Positions 1 to 8,740 of a DNA stretch of 64,000 nucleotides are shown here, one piece after another. How positions within the stretch are numbered: position 1 is the stretch's first letter; every line of letters starts with the position of its first letter. The stretch is taken from assembly GCF_030512175.1 (NCBI RefSeq), contig NZ_JAULBL010000001.1:620001-684000 (forward strand). Direction: 5' to 3'. Under the pieces are notes generated by a model. The model had not been told where the DNA came from and did no database searches. It saw only the letters and a program-made list of their open reading frames with translations. The translations under genes were made by a program, and so were the position numbers. Origin of the DNA: Paeniglutamicibacter sulfureus (GTDB lineage: Bacteria > Actinomycetota > Actinomycetes > Actinomycetales > Micrococcaceae).

Positions 1-2
1 CC

Positions 3-821
3 GTTGATGAGCTGGTGGCCTTCGGCCAGAAGATCGGCTGGCCGATCGTGCTGAAGACCCCTCGCGGCGGCTATGACGGCAAGGGCGTGCGCATGATCGA
101 GACGGAAGAAGATGCCCGCGCGGCGGCGGATTGGTTCGGCAACGGCGCACTGCTGGCCGAGGACAAGGTCGCCTTCACGCGCGAACTCTCCGCCCTTGTC
201 GCCCGCAACCCCGGCGGCGAGGCCAAGGCCTGGCCAGTGGTGCACACCATCCAGGTCGACGGCGTCTGCGACGAAGTCATTGCCCCCGCACCGGGCCTGG
301 ACCCGGCCGTCGAGGCGGCAGCCGAGCAGGCGGCACTGCGCATCGCCGAGGCCTTCGGCGTCACCGGCGTGATGGCCGCCGAACTCTTCGAGACCCCCGG
401 CTCCGGTGCCGGGTTCGTCATCAACGAACTTGCCATGCGCCCGCACAACACCGGACACTGGACCATGAACGGCTCGATCACCAGCCAGTTTGAACAGCAC
501 CTGCGCGCGGTCCTTGACCTGCCGCTGGGAGCCACCGACGCACTGGCCGAGACCACCGTGATGAAGAATTACCTCGGCGGGGCCAACCAGGACCTGTTCA
601 CCGCGTTCCAGGCCGCCTTGGCCGCGGAACCGCGCGTGAAGGTCCATGCCTACGGCAAGTCCGTGCGTCCGGGACGCAAGATCGGCCACGTCAACGTGGT
701 CTCCGAACCCGGGGAATCCGTTGACTCGCTGCGCGCCCGCGCCAACACCGTTGCCTCATTGATCCGTGACGGCGTGCCTTCCCCGGCCCCCGCATCCACC
801 ACCGAAGGACAAACTTCTTGA
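3..821 (+). CDS. purK: N5-carboxyaminoimidazole ribonucleotide synthase, C-terminal part (PurK)
   Basis: ATP-grasp enzyme that carboxylates aminoimidazole ribonucleotide with bicarbonate in de novo purine synthesis. The reading frame is open from the left edge, so the N-terminal ATP-grasp preface lies outside the window; about 272 residues remain. Visible are the ATP-grasp lysine segment ([17 protein letters not shown]), the metal-binding stretch [15 protein letters not shown] and the C-terminal lid domain. The stop TGA overlaps the TTG start of purE by 4 bases, the usual purKE translational coupling. Identity is certain from these motifs plus the neighbour. Confidence 0.96.
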   Translation, partial: VDELVAFGQKIGWPIVLKTPRGGYDGKGVRMIETEEDARAAADWFGNGALLAEDKVAFTRELSALVARNPGGEAKAWPVVHTIQVDGVCDEVIAPAPGLDPAVEAAAEQAALRIAEAFGVTGVMAAELFETPGSGAGFVINELAMRPHNTGHWTMNGSITSQFEQHLRAVLDLPLGATDALAETTVMKNYLGGANQDLFTAFQAALAAEPRVKVHAYGKSVRPGRKIGHVNVVSEPGESVDSLRARANTVASLIRDGVPSPAPASTTEGQTS

Positions 822-1351
822 GCACCCCCGCACCCCTGGTTTCCCTGGTCATGGGCTCCGACTCGGACTGGCCCGTCATGAAGCTGGCCGCCGAGGCGCT
901 GCGCGAATTCGGCATCCCCTTCGAAGCCGACGTCGTCTCCGCCCACCGCATGCCCGAGGACATGATCGCCTACGGCAAGGAAGCCCACACCCGCGGCATC
1001 CGCGTGATCATTGCCGGAGCCGGCGGCGCCGCCCACCTGCCGGGCATGCTCGCCTCGGTCACCCCGCTGCCGGTCATCGGCGTTCCGGTGCCGCTGAAGA
1101 CGCTCGACGGCATGGACTCGTTGCTCTCCATCGTCCAGATGCCCGCCGGTGTGCCGGTCGCCACCGTCTCCATCGGCGGGGCACGCAACGCCGGCCTGCT
1201 GGCAGTGCGGATGCTCGCCACCGGCACTGACGAGCTCGCCGCCGCACTGCAGGCAAAACTCATCGACTTCGCCGCCGAGCTGCGCCAGGTCGCAGCCGAC
1301 AAGGGCGCCGCCCTGCGGGCCGCCGTCGCCTCCGAAGCCCCCGGCGCGTAA
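818..1351 (+). CDS. purE: N5-carboxyaminoimidazole ribonucleotide mutase (PurE)
   Basis: Class I PurE, 177 residues, converts N5-CAIR to CAIR in purine synthesis, partner of PurK. The N-terminal GSDSDWPVM motif and the [10 protein letters not shown] loop are the family's active-site signatures. The start is TTG at 818, inside the purK stop, with GAAGGA about 8 nt upstream; the next in-frame start would remove the conserved N-terminal strand. An LCP-family gene follows after 8 nt, so the three genes are probably co-transcribed. Confidence 0.96.
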   Translation: MSTPAPLVSLVMGSDSDWPVMKLAAEALREFGIPFEADVVSAHRMPEDMIAYGKEAHTRGIRVIIAGAGGAAHLPGMLASVTPLPVIGVPVPLKTLDGMDSLLSIVQMPAGVPVATVSIGGARNAGLLAVRMLATGTDELAAALQAKLIDFAAELRQVAADKGAALRAAVASEAPGA

Positions 1352-1359
1352 GGACCCCG

Positions 1360-2982
1360 ATGACATCGACCCGCCGCTCGTCCCACGACCCCGACCTGCT
1401 ACCGGACCCCGTCTCGGCCCCGGCACCGGTGCGCTCCAAGCGCGCACTGTTCCTGCTGCTGCTGACAACGTTCTTCCCCGGCAGCGCCCAATGGGTTTCC
1501 GGGAATCGCGCCCTTGGCGGGTTCGTCATGCGCGTCACCATCGCCTGCTGGGCTTTGCTCCTGGTGGTGCTGGCGCTCGCACTGCTCAAGCGCGACTGGC
1601 TGCTTGGATTCTTTGCCCAGGCCTGGGTGCAGCTGGGATCCTCGTTGCTGCTGGTGGTGCTGGCAGCCGGCTGGCTTTTGATGTTCCTGAACACGCTGGC
1701 GATCATCCGTCCCCGGTATCTGGCCCCCGGGGCCAGGATCGGGCTGACCGCCACGTTGCTGGTGGTGGCCCTGGCCATCACCGGGTCCCTGGGCTACGGC
1801 GCATTCGTCATGAACAAGGGCCGCGAGACCATCTCCAGCGTCTTTACCGCCGGACCTGCCTTCAAGCCGGTTGACGGACGCTACAACATCGCCGTGTTCG
1901 GCGCCGACTCGGCGGGCAACCGCGAGGGGGTGCGCACCGATTCCATGTCGCTGCTGTCCGTCGATGCCAAGACCGGCAAGTCGTTGCTGATCTCCATCCC
2001 GCGCAATATGCAGAACGCCCAGTTCTCCAAGGACTCCCCCATGCGCAAGATCTACCCCGAGGGGTACAACTGCGGGGACGAGTGCCTGTTCAATGCGATC
2101 TATCGCGACGCCACCGACAACCACGCCGACCTGTACCCGGATGCGGCCAACCCCGGTGCGGAAGCAACCATGGACGCCATCGAGGGCAGCACGGGTCTGA
2201 AGGTCCAGTCGTACGTGATGATCGACATGGCCGGGTTCGCCGGGTTCATCAACGCCATGGGCGGGGTCAAGGTCGACTCCGGCGGCTGGGTCCCCTACAA
2301 CGGCAAGAGCTGGCCCAACTCCTCGGTCAACACCCACTGGTTCGCCCCCGGCGAGCAGACGCTCACCGGGAAGCAGGCCCTCTGGTTTGCCCGCTCGCGC
2401 GACTTCACCTCCGATTACCACCGCATCGCGCGCCAGCAGTGCCTGCAACAGGCCATGATTTCCCAGTTCAGCCCCAAAACCATGCTCACGCGCTTCACCT
2501 CGATCATGGATGCCGGCGAGCAACTGGTGGAAACCGACATTCCGCAGCAGCAGCTCGGATCGTTCCTGAACCTGGCCGACAAGGCCCGCCAGACCCCGTT
2601 CAAGCGCCTGACCCTGGGTGCCCCCGACTTCGGGTCCGCGGGCGACAAATTCTCCACCTACCCGAAGTTCGACGAGATCCACTCGCGCATCGACGAACTC
2701 ATCGCCGCGCAAAACGAATCCCCGGCCAAGAAGTCCGCGGAGGCAACCAAGGAATCGGCCAAGGAGAAGGAATCCTCCGCGCCGGCAAAGTCGACCAAGG
2801 ATTCCGGGACCGAGCGGAATTCCGAGCCCGGCAAGATCAACACGGCACCCTCCGACGCACCCACGGCGCAGCCCGACGGGTCGGAGCTGACCGAGCGCTA
2901 CCTGGTCACCCTCGAGCAAATCGGCCGCACCGACCTGCTGGCAAAAATCGCAGCCAACAACAACGAATGCTCGGTGCCCTGA
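1360..2982 (+). CDS. LytR-CpsA-Psr (LCP) family cell-wall glycopolymer ligase
   Basis: 540 residues. LCP proteins transfer undecaprenyl-linked glycopolymers (teichoic-acid-like or arabinogalactan-type) onto peptidoglycan outside the membrane. The first ~155 residues hold about four hydrophobic segments, more than the single anchor of typical LCP proteins. The LCP catalytic domain follows, with VRTDSMSLLSVD, ISIPRN and the arginine-rich ARSRDFTSDYHRIARQQ segment that binds the polyprenyl pyrophosphate. The last ~90 residues are Lys/Glu/Ser/Ala-rich low complexity before a short conserved end. AAGGA lies 6 nt before the ATG and purE ends 8 nt upstream. The family call is firm; the polymer transferred is unknown. 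Confidence 0.93.
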   Translation: MTSTRRSSHDPDLLPDPVSAPAPVRSKRALFLLLLTTFFPGSAQWVSGNRALGGFVMRVTIACWALLLVVLALALLKRDWLLGFFAQAWVQLGSSLLLVVLAAGWLLMFLNTLAIIRPRYLAPGARIGLTATLLVVALAITGSLGYGAFVMNKGRETISSVFTAGPAFKPVDGRYNIAVFGADSAGNREGVRTDSMSLLSVDAKTGKSLLISIPRNMQNAQFSKDSPMRKIYPEGYNCGDECLFNAIYRDATDNHADLYPDAANPGAEATMDAIEGSTGLKVQSYVMIDMAGFAGFINAMGGVKVDSGGWVPYNGKSWPNSSVNTHWFAPGEQTLTGKQALWFARSRDFTSDYHRIARQQCLQQAMISQFSPKTMLTRFTSIMDAGEQLVETDIPQQQLGSFLNLADKARQTPFKRLTLGAPDFGSAGDKFSTYPKFDEIHSRIDELIAAQNESPAKKSAEATKESAKEKESSAPAKSTKDSGTERNSEPGKINTAPSDAPTAQPDGSELTERYLVTLEQIGRTDLLAKIAANNNECSVP

Positions 2983-3024
2983 CCCGTCCGGGCACATAAT
3001 TCCCCCATAGCCTGAAGGACAACG

Positions 3025-4281
3025 ATGTATCGCCTGACAAACACCATCCGTGACTATGCCTGGGGATCCACCGGCGCCATCAGCGGGCTTCTGGGCACCG
3101 ACCCCAGCGGCAAGCCGGAGGCAGAAATGTGGCTCGGAGCCCACCCTTCCGCTCCTTCGCTGGCCTCCGATGGACAGCCCGGTGGCGTGGACACCGGCCT
3201 GGACCGGCTGATAGCCGCCGACCCCCAGGGGTTGCTGGGTCCCGAGGTGGCCGGTGCATACGGCCGGCTGCCGTTCCTGATGAAGCTGCTGGCAGCGGGC
3301 AAGCCGCTGTCCATCCAGGTGCACCCCTCCGCCGAGCAGGCAGCCGCCGGGTACGCGGCGGAGAATGCCGCGGGCCTGGCCTCCGATGCTCCCCGGCGCA
3401 ACTACCGCGACGGCTCGCACAAGCCGGAAATGATCTACGCGCTGACCGATTTCGCCGCCCTGAGCGGCTTCCGCTCCCCCGCGGAGACCGCCGGTCTCTT
3501 TGGCACCCTGGGCGCGGCGTTGGAAGCCGAGCCGGCGGAAACCTGCGCCAAGATCGTCTCGCTGCTCTCGAACCCCGATGAGTCCGAGGCGCTGCGCTCG
3601 AGCTGCGAATACCTGCTCGGCGGATCCCCGGAGCTCGGGCGGCTTGGTGCCGCCGCGCTGCGCGCCGTGGAAGCGAACCCTGCACTGGCCGAACACCCCT
3701 CGCTGGCGGAGCTGCCACGGATCAACGAACACTACCCGGAAGACATTGGCGTGCTGGTCTCGCTGCTGCTGAACCTGGTGGTGCTGGAACCCGGGCAGGC
3801 CATCTACCTGGGTGCCGGAAACGTGCACGCCTACCTGCGCGGGCTCGGCGTGGAGGTCATGGCCAACTCGGACAACGTGCTGCGCGGCGGATTGACCCCC
3901 AAGCACATCGACGTGCCCGAGCTGCTGCGCGTCAGCAGCTTCGAGGCCCTGGGCGTCCCGCATCTGGAAGCCACCGAGACCATGTACGGCCAGCAGGTCT
4001 TCACCCCGCCCTTCGCCGAGTTCCAGCTCCAGCACATCGAGCTGGACGCCGTGGCCGATGCCGCCGACATGGGCGGCGGGGACGTGCCGGTGGCCGCCAA
4101 CGGCCCGGTCATCGTGCTCTGCATTGAAGGAGAGGTGCTCATCGACACACCGCGCGGGGACGAGCTCCTGCGCCGCGGCGATTCGCTGTTCATCGGCGCC
4201 AACGAGGCCCCGGCCATGGCTCGGCGCAGCGCCAATGCGGCGGGGCGTGCCTTCGCCGTGACGCCGCAGCCGCTCCCCTAG
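3025..4281 (+). CDS. manA: mannose-6-phosphate isomerase, class I (ManA)
   Basis: 418 residues. Interconverts fructose-6-phosphate and mannose-6-phosphate, feeding GDP-mannose supply together with manC near the other end of the window. Type I PMI motifs are visible: N-terminal RDYAWGS, the zinc-ligand region IQVHPS, HKPEMIYAL, and GNVHAYLRGLGVEVMANSDN near residue 275. GAAGGA sits 5 nt before ATG 3025, and a TAGCCT -10-like box at 3008-3013 fits a short leader. It converges on glpX across a strong hairpin. Confidence 0.96.
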   Translation: MYRLTNTIRDYAWGSTGAISGLLGTDPSGKPEAEMWLGAHPSAPSLASDGQPGGVDTGLDRLIAADPQGLLGPEVAGAYGRLPFLMKLLAAGKPLSIQVHPSAEQAAAGYAAENAAGLASDAPRRNYRDGSHKPEMIYALTDFAALSGFRSPAETAGLFGTLGAALEAEPAETCAKIVSLLSNPDESEALRSSCEYLLGGSPELGRLGAAALRAVEANPALAEHPSLAELPRINEHYPEDIGVLVSLLLNLVVLEPGQAIYLGAGNVHAYLRGLGVEVMANSDNVLRGGLTPKHIDVPELLRVSSFEALGVPHLEATETMYGQQVFTPPFAEFQLQHIELDAVADAADMGGGDVPVAANGPVIVLCIEGEVLIDTPRGDELLRRGDSLFIGANEAPAMARRSANAAGRAFAVTPQPLP

Positions 4282-4303
4282 GTCCCGCGGCAGCCAAGAC
4301 GCA

Positions 4304-4341
4304 GCGAGGCCCGGCAGGAATCAATTCCTGCCGGGCCTCGC
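4304..4341. terminator. bidirectional hairpin between convergent manA and glpX
   Basis: A perfect 17-bp inverted repeat (4304-4320 with 4325-4341) closed by a TCAA tetraloop. It lies 22 bases after the manA stop and 31 bases beyond the glpX stop, so it can end both transcripts. There is no clear T tract. Confidence 0.75.
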
Positions 4342-4372
4342 CACGTCCGGGCGGCACTGCCGCCGGTGTGGT

Positions 4373-5395
4373 CTAGCGCGTGTAGGCTTCCCACTTGTCG
4401 GACTGGTGCTCGCCGTCGACGATGCGGATGGTGCCCGACTTGGAGCGCATCACGATCGACTGGGTGTGGATGCGGTTGTTCTTGTACCGCACCCCGCGCA
4501 GCAGGTCGCCGTCGGTGATGCCGGTCGCGGCAAAGTAGCAGTTGTCGGAGGTGACCAGGTCGTTGGTGGTCAGCACCCGGTCCAGGTCGTGGCCGGCGTC
4601 GATGGCCCGCTGCTTCTCGTCGTCGTCCGTGGGCCACAGGCGGCCCTGGATGATGCCGCCGAGCGACTTGATGGCGCAGGCGGTGACGATGCCTTCGGGA
4701 GTTCCGCCGATGCCCATCAGCACATCCACACCGGTGTTCTCGCGGGTGGCTGCAATGGCGCCGGCAACATCGCCGTCCATGATGAACTTGGTGCGTGCGC
4801 CGGCGGCGCGGATCTCGTCGACCAGGCCCGCGTGGCGCGGGCGGTCAAGGATGCACACGGTGATCTGGTTGATCTTCTTGCCCTTGGCCTTGGCAATCAG
4901 GTGCAGGTTCTGCTTGACCGGCAGACGCAGGTCAACCAGCTCGGCAGCCTCGGGCCCGGTGACAAGCTTTTCCATGTAGAAGACCGCGGAGGGATCGAAC
5001 ATGGAACCGCGGTCGGCAACGGCCAGCACCGAGAGTGCGTTGTTGATGCCCAGGGCGGTCAGGCGGGTGCCGTCGATCGGGTCAACTGCGACGTCGCATT
5101 CGGCGCCGGTTCCGTCGCCCACGCGTTCGCCATTGAACAGCATCGGGGCTTCGTCTTTTTCGCCTTCGCCGATGACGACAACGCCATTGAAGGACACGGT
5201 GGAGAGCAGCGAGCGCATGGCGTCGACGGCAGCGCCGTCGGCGGCGTTCTTGTCGCCGAAACCAACCCAGGGGCTGGAGGCGATGGCGGCGGCCTCGGTG
5301 GCACGCACCAGCTCAAGGGCAAGGTTGCGGTCCGGTTCAGCGTCGCCGACTGAAAGTCGTGGGGACAGGTGGGCAAAATTCGTGGCTTCAGTCAC
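4373..5395 (-). CDS. glpX: class II fructose-1,6-bisphosphatase (GlpX)
   Basis: 340 residues. Hydrolyses fructose-1,6-bisphosphate to fructose-6-phosphate, the committed gluconeogenic step; GlpX is the usual and often sole FBPase of actinobacteria. Visible are the metal-binding motifs [10 protein letters not shown] and VDPIDGTRL, and the [15 protein letters not shown] segment. The start is GTG at 5395, preceded by GAGGAAG at 6 nt spacing. It is divergent from the DUF4245 gene, and fumC follows nearby as in mycobacteria. Confidence 0.96.
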   Translation of the reverse strand: MTEATNFAHLSPRLSVGDAEPDRNLALELVRATEAAAIASSPWVGFGDKNAADGAAVDAMRSLLSTVSFNGVVVIGEGEKDEAPMLFNGERVGDGTGAECDVAVDPIDGTRLTALGINNALSVLAVADRGSMFDPSAVFYMEKLVTGPEAAELVDLRLPVKQNLHLIAKAKGKKINQITVCILDRPRHAGLVDEIRAAGARTKFIMDGDVAGAIAATRENTGVDVLMGIGGTPEGIVTACAIKSLGGIIQGRLWPTDDDEKQRAIDAGHDLDRVLTTNDLVTSDNCYFAATGITDGDLLRGVRYKNNRIHTQSIVMRSKSGTIRIVDGEHQSDKWEAYTR

Positions 5396-5533
5396 GGTCT
5401 TCCTCGTCGTTGAGATCTGTTAGTTTGCCGAGGGGCCAACAGCTCCCATCATATCTCCCGTCGCCGCTTACTCCCCGCTGGCTACGACTTGTGCGACGCA
5501 TCCGGCAGCCTGCGGAGCCCGGGGCCGCCCGTT

Positions 5534-5539
5534 TAGATT
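5534..5539 (+). promoter_or_regulatory. -10-like box (TAGATT) upstream of DUF4245 gene
   Basis: A TANNNT hexamer 12 nt before an in-frame ATG at 5551 and 30 nt before the GTG at 5569. No convincing -35 element was identified. Confidence 0.4.
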
Positions 5540-5568
5540 CTGCGCGGCGGATGCGCGAGAATGGAGGG

Positions 5569-6252
5569 GTGAGTGAACACCCCGAAGGCCCAGCCGTACC
5601 CGCCGACACCCCTGCATCCGCCAACACCCCGGCGTCCGCGGACACGGCCGTGCCGTCGCACGGGCTTGGTTCGGCACCTGACGATGCGCAGCAGCCCGTC
5701 AAGCCGGTGCTGACTCCCAAGCAGGCCAAGCGCGCCAACCAAACACTCAAGGGCATGATCATTTCGGTGTTGCTCACCGTGGCGGTGGCGGTCCCGGTCA
5801 TCCTCATCAACCCGGCGGACAAGGCCGAGACCTTCCGCGCGCCGGTGGATGTCGCCGATGTTGCCTCGCAGGCCGCGGCGGATGCGGATTTCACGCCCTG
5901 GGCACCGAACCTTCCCGAGGGCGACTACGTGAACTTCGCGCGTTGGATCACCGGGAATGTCGACGGAATCAAGTACTGGGAATTCGGGGTCGTCACCAAG
6001 GACGACGAGTTCGTGTGGGTCAAGCAGACAGCCGGGGCCAACCCGTCATGGCTGGCAGCGGCCACCGAAAACGCCACCCCCGCCGGCACCCACACCGTAG
6101 ACGGGACCGACTGGGAACTGCGCACCAAGGACAACGACCAAATACTGGTCTCGACGCGCGGGGCCTCCACCATCGTGCTGACCAGTGACAGCGGCTTGGA
6201 CACCCTCGACAAGCTGGCCCGCCTGGCCCAGCAAGAGATCCCCGCCAACTAG
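5569..6252 (+). CDS. DUF4245 domain-containing membrane-anchored protein
   Basis: About 227 residues of unknown function. The first 55 residues are Pro/Ala/Thr-rich and cytoplasmic, one hydrophobic segment follows (about residues 62-80, GMIISVLLTVAVAVPVIL), and the rest is a soluble extracytoplasmic domain of the DUF4245 type. Starts are uncertain: GTG 5569 has GGAGGGG overlapping it, while the in-frame ATG at 5551 lies close to a TAGATT box and could be read from a near-leaderless mRNA. A DUF4245 gene beside glpX is a conserved actinobacterial arrangement. The role is not known. Confidence 0.8.
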   Translation: MSEHPEGPAVPADTPASANTPASADTAVPSHGLGSAPDDAQQPVKPVLTPKQAKRANQTLKGMIISVLLTVAVAVPVILINPADKAETFRAPVDVADVASQAAADADFTPWAPNLPEGDYVNFARWITGNVDGIKYWEFGVVTKDDEFVWVKQTAGANPSWLAAATENATPAGTHTVDGTDWELRTKDNDQILVSTRGASTIVLTSDSGLDTLDKLARLAQQEIPAN

Positions 6253-6337
6253 CTCCCGCCCCCACAGCATCCGGCCACGGCGCCCGGATGAGATATTCGA
6301 CACAATGCATTCACCGGCGTGCCCTGCCTCGGGCGTC

Positions 6338-6343
6338 TAAGCT
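6338..6343 (+). promoter_or_regulatory. -10 box (TAAGCT) of leaderless carbonic anhydrase gene
   Basis: A TANNNT hexamer ending 7 nt before ATG 6351. No Shine-Dalgarno sequence lies between, so transcription should begin at or next to the start codon. Confidence 0.6.
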
Positions 6344-6350
6344 AAAAAAC

Positions 6351-6989
6351 ATGAATGATTCCGACGTCTCCGTCGACCACCTTGAGCTGACTCCCGCAGA
6401 AGCCTGGCGCAAACTGCGCGAGGGCAACTCCCGCTTCGTGGCCGGCCAAACCGACCATCCCAACCAGGACGCGCTGCGCCGCCAGTTCCTGGTGGACAAG
6501 CAGCACCCCTTTGCCGTCATCTTCGGCTGCTCGGATTCGCGTCTCGCTGCAGAAATCATTTTCGACCTGGGCCTGGGCGACGTCTTCGTGGTGCGCACCG
6601 CAGGGCACGTGATCGACTCGGCGGCCCTGGGCTCCCTGGAGTACTCGGTCGCCATGCTGAACGTCCCGTTGATCGTGGTGTTGGGCCACGACTCCTGCGG
6701 CGCCGTGACGGCAACGATCGACTCGGTGGAAAGCGGAACCATGCCCCCTGGCTTCATCCGCGACCTCGTCGAGCACATCACCCCGTCGGTGATCACCGCC
6801 CGGCGCAACGGCATCCGCGACGTCAACACCACCGTCGTCGAGCACGTCCAGCAGACCAGCCACCGCCTGGTGGAACAGTCGCGCATCGTTTCCTCCGCCG
6901 TGGAGGAGGGCCGCACCGCGGTGATCGGGGTGACCTACCGCCTGGCCGAGGGCAAGGCGGAAATGGTCTCCGGCTTCGGCGTCCTCTAG
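6351..6989 (+). CDS. beta-class carbonic anhydrase
   Basis: 212 residues. Interconverts CO2 and bicarbonate in the cytoplasm, supplying bicarbonate to carboxylases, PurK among them. Zinc ligands and the catalytic dyad are all present: C60-x-D62-x-R64 (GCSDSR) and H113-xx-C116 (GHDSCG). The ATG at 6351 is preferred over upstream starts because it matches the family N-terminus and sits 7 nt after a -10 box. An intrinsic terminator follows. Confidence 0.94.
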   Translation: MNDSDVSVDHLELTPAEAWRKLREGNSRFVAGQTDHPNQDALRRQFLVDKQHPFAVIFGCSDSRLAAEIIFDLGLGDVFVVRTAGHVIDSAALGSLEYSVAMLNVPLIVVLGHDSCGAVTATIDSVESGTMPPGFIRDLVEHITPSVITARRNGIRDVNTTVVEHVQQTSHRLVEQSRIVSSAVEEGRTAVIGVTYRLAEGKAEMVSGFGVL

Positions 6990-7000
6990 CCGGCACCTCC

Positions 7001-7051
7001 GCGCCCGCGGCCGGACCGGTTTCCCGGGACCTGCCGCGGGCGCTTTTTATT
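7001..7051 (+). terminator. intrinsic terminator of carbonic anhydrase gene
   Basis: Inverted repeat GCGCCCGCGG (7001-7010) with CCGCGGGCGC (7034-7043), followed at once by TTTTTATT. It begins 11 bases after the stop codon. Confidence 0.85.
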
Positions 7052-7113
7052 CCCGCGTTCGCCATTGGGGTGAACTGTGCGCCCGGCCACTGCCGAACCG
7101 GGTGCATGCGGCG

Positions 7114-7119
7114 TAGCGT
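7114..7119 (+). promoter_or_regulatory. -10 box (TAGCGT) of leaderless fumC
   Basis: TANNNT hexamer ending 7 nt before ATG 7127, with TGCCGA as a weak -35 match 17 bp upstream (7091-7096). No ribosome binding site is seen. Confidence 0.6.
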
Positions 7120-7126
7120 GTCTGGC

Positions 7127-8539
7127 ATGGACACTTCTGCAGACTTCCGCATTGAACACGACACCATGGGCGAGGTCCGCGTACCGGCCGCAGCCCTCTA
7201 CCGGGCCCAGACCCAGCGGGCCGTGGAGAACTTCCCGATCTCCGGCAAGAAGCTCGAGGCCACGCACATCCGCGCGCTGGCCCAGGTGAAGAAGGCCGCG
7301 GCAGGCGCCAACCTGGAATTGGGCGTGCTGGATGCCGAGCGGGCGAACGCGATCATGGCGGCCGCCGACGAGGTCGCCGCCAACAAGTACGACGAACACT
7401 TTCCCATCGACGTGTTCCAGACCGGTTCGGGCACCTCGAGCAACATGAACATGAACGAGGTGCTGGCCGAGCTGGCCACCCGCGCACTGGCCGCGGCCGA
7501 CTCGGACACCGTGGTGCACCCCAACGACCACGTCAATGCCTCGCAGTCCTCCAACGACGTATTCCCCACCTCGGTGCACGTTGCCGCGACCGCCGGGCTG
7601 TTGGGCGACGTCGTCCCGGGCCTCGAAGTGCTGGCAGCATCCCTGGAGGCCAAGGCAGTCGAGTTCAAGGACGTGGTGAAGTCCGGGCGCACCCACCTGA
7701 TGGACGCGACCCCGGTGACCCTCGGCCAGGAATTCGGCGGCTACGCCGCCCAGATGCGCTACGGCGTCGAGCGCATCCTGGCCTCGCTTCCGCGGGTGGC
7801 CGAGGTGCCCTTGGGCGGCACCGCGGTGGGCACCGGCATCAACACCCCCGAGGGGTTCCCCGAACGCGTCATCGAGCTGCTCGCCGCGGACACCGGTCTG
7901 CCGCTGACCGAGGCCCGCAACCACTTCGAGGCCCAAGCCAACCGCGACGGACTCATCGAGGCCTCGGCCCAGCTGCGCAACATCGCGATCTCGCTGATGA
8001 AGATCAACAACGACCTGCGCTGGATGGGATCAGGACCGAACACCGGACTGGGCGAGATCGCGATCCCCGACCTGCAGCCGGGCTCATCGATCATGCCGGG
8101 CAAGGTCAACCCGGTGATCTCCGAGGCAGCGATCATGGTCGCCGCCCAGGTGATCGGCAACGACACCGCGATCGCATGGTCAGGGACCAACGGGGCGTTC
8201 GAGTTGAACGTCGGCATTCCGGTGATGGCCTCGAACCTGCTCGAGTCAATCCGCCTGCTGGGCAACACCACCCGGGTCATGGCGACGAAGATGGTCGACG
8301 GGATCACCGCGAACGTGGAACGCGCCCGCTTCCTGGCCGAGGCCTCCCCCTCCATCGTCACCCCGTTGAACAAGCTCATCGGCTACGAGAGCGCCGCGAA
8401 GATCGCCAAGAAGGCAGTTGCCGATTCGCTCACGGTCCGCGAGGCCACGGTGGCGCTGGGCTTCGTCGAGCGTGGCGATCTCACCGAGGCCCAGCTCGAT
8501 GAACTGCTCGATGTCACCACCATGACCGGCAAGCACTGA
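7127..8539 (+). CDS. fumC: class II fumarate hydratase (FumC)
   Basis: 470 residues, tetrameric iron-independent fumarase interconverting fumarate and malate in the TCA cycle. The superfamily signature [11 protein letters not shown] lies near residue 318, and [14 protein letters not shown] and [16 protein letters not shown] are conserved active-site segments. The start at 7127 follows a TAGCGT box by 7 nt, while the longer reading frame upstream adds an unconserved leader. sdhCD at the far right of the window supplies its substrate pathway. Confidence 0.97.
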   Translation: MDTSADFRIEHDTMGEVRVPAAALYRAQTQRAVENFPISGKKLEATHIRALAQVKKAAAGANLELGVLDAERANAIMAAADEVAANKYDEHFPIDVFQTGSGTSSNMNMNEVLAELATRALAAADSDTVVHPNDHVNASQSSNDVFPTSVHVAATAGLLGDVVPGLEVLAASLEAKAVEFKDVVKSGRTHLMDATPVTLGQEFGGYAAQMRYGVERILASLPRVAEVPLGGTAVGTGINTPEGFPERVIELLAADTGLPLTEARNHFEAQANRDGLIEASAQLRNIAISLMKINNDLRWMGSGPNTGLGEIAIPDLQPGSSIMPGKVNPVISEAAIMVAAQVIGNDTAIAWSGTNGAFELNVGIPVMASNLLESIRLLGNTTRVMATKMVDGITANVERARFLAEASPSIVTPLNKLIGYESAAKIAKKAVADSLTVREATVALGFVERGDLTEAQLDELLDVTTMTGKH

Positions 8540-8569
8540 CAGGCAGCCCCACGGGGAATTCCTGTTGGC

Positions 8570-8608
8570 GGGGCGGTGTACCGGGTTTGCTCCCCGGGAC
8601 ACCGCCCC
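8570..8608 (+). terminator. hairpin downstream of fumC
   Basis: GGGGCGGTGT (8570-8579) pairs with ACACCGCCCC (8599-8608), and a smaller CCGGG/CCCGG stem can form within the loop. It starts 31 bases after the fumC stop. No T tract follows, so termination is likely but not certain. Confidence 0.55.
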
Positions 8609-8740
8609 CGGCGTGTCTGCGCCGCCGAACCACAAAGGAGGATCTTTGAATCCCGCGGCACTCTGTCGGCTCCCAGGGGTAGGCTCGTTCTGTGCTTTCC
8701 AAGGGGGCAGGCACGAAGTGATCAATGGGGGTTGGTTCAA

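Noticed and set aside
1399-4035. 878-codon minus-strand open frame opposite the LCP and manA genes
   Set aside because: It is a shadow of high-G+C coding DNA on the other strand; no family motif, and it would cross two well-supported genes and their gap.
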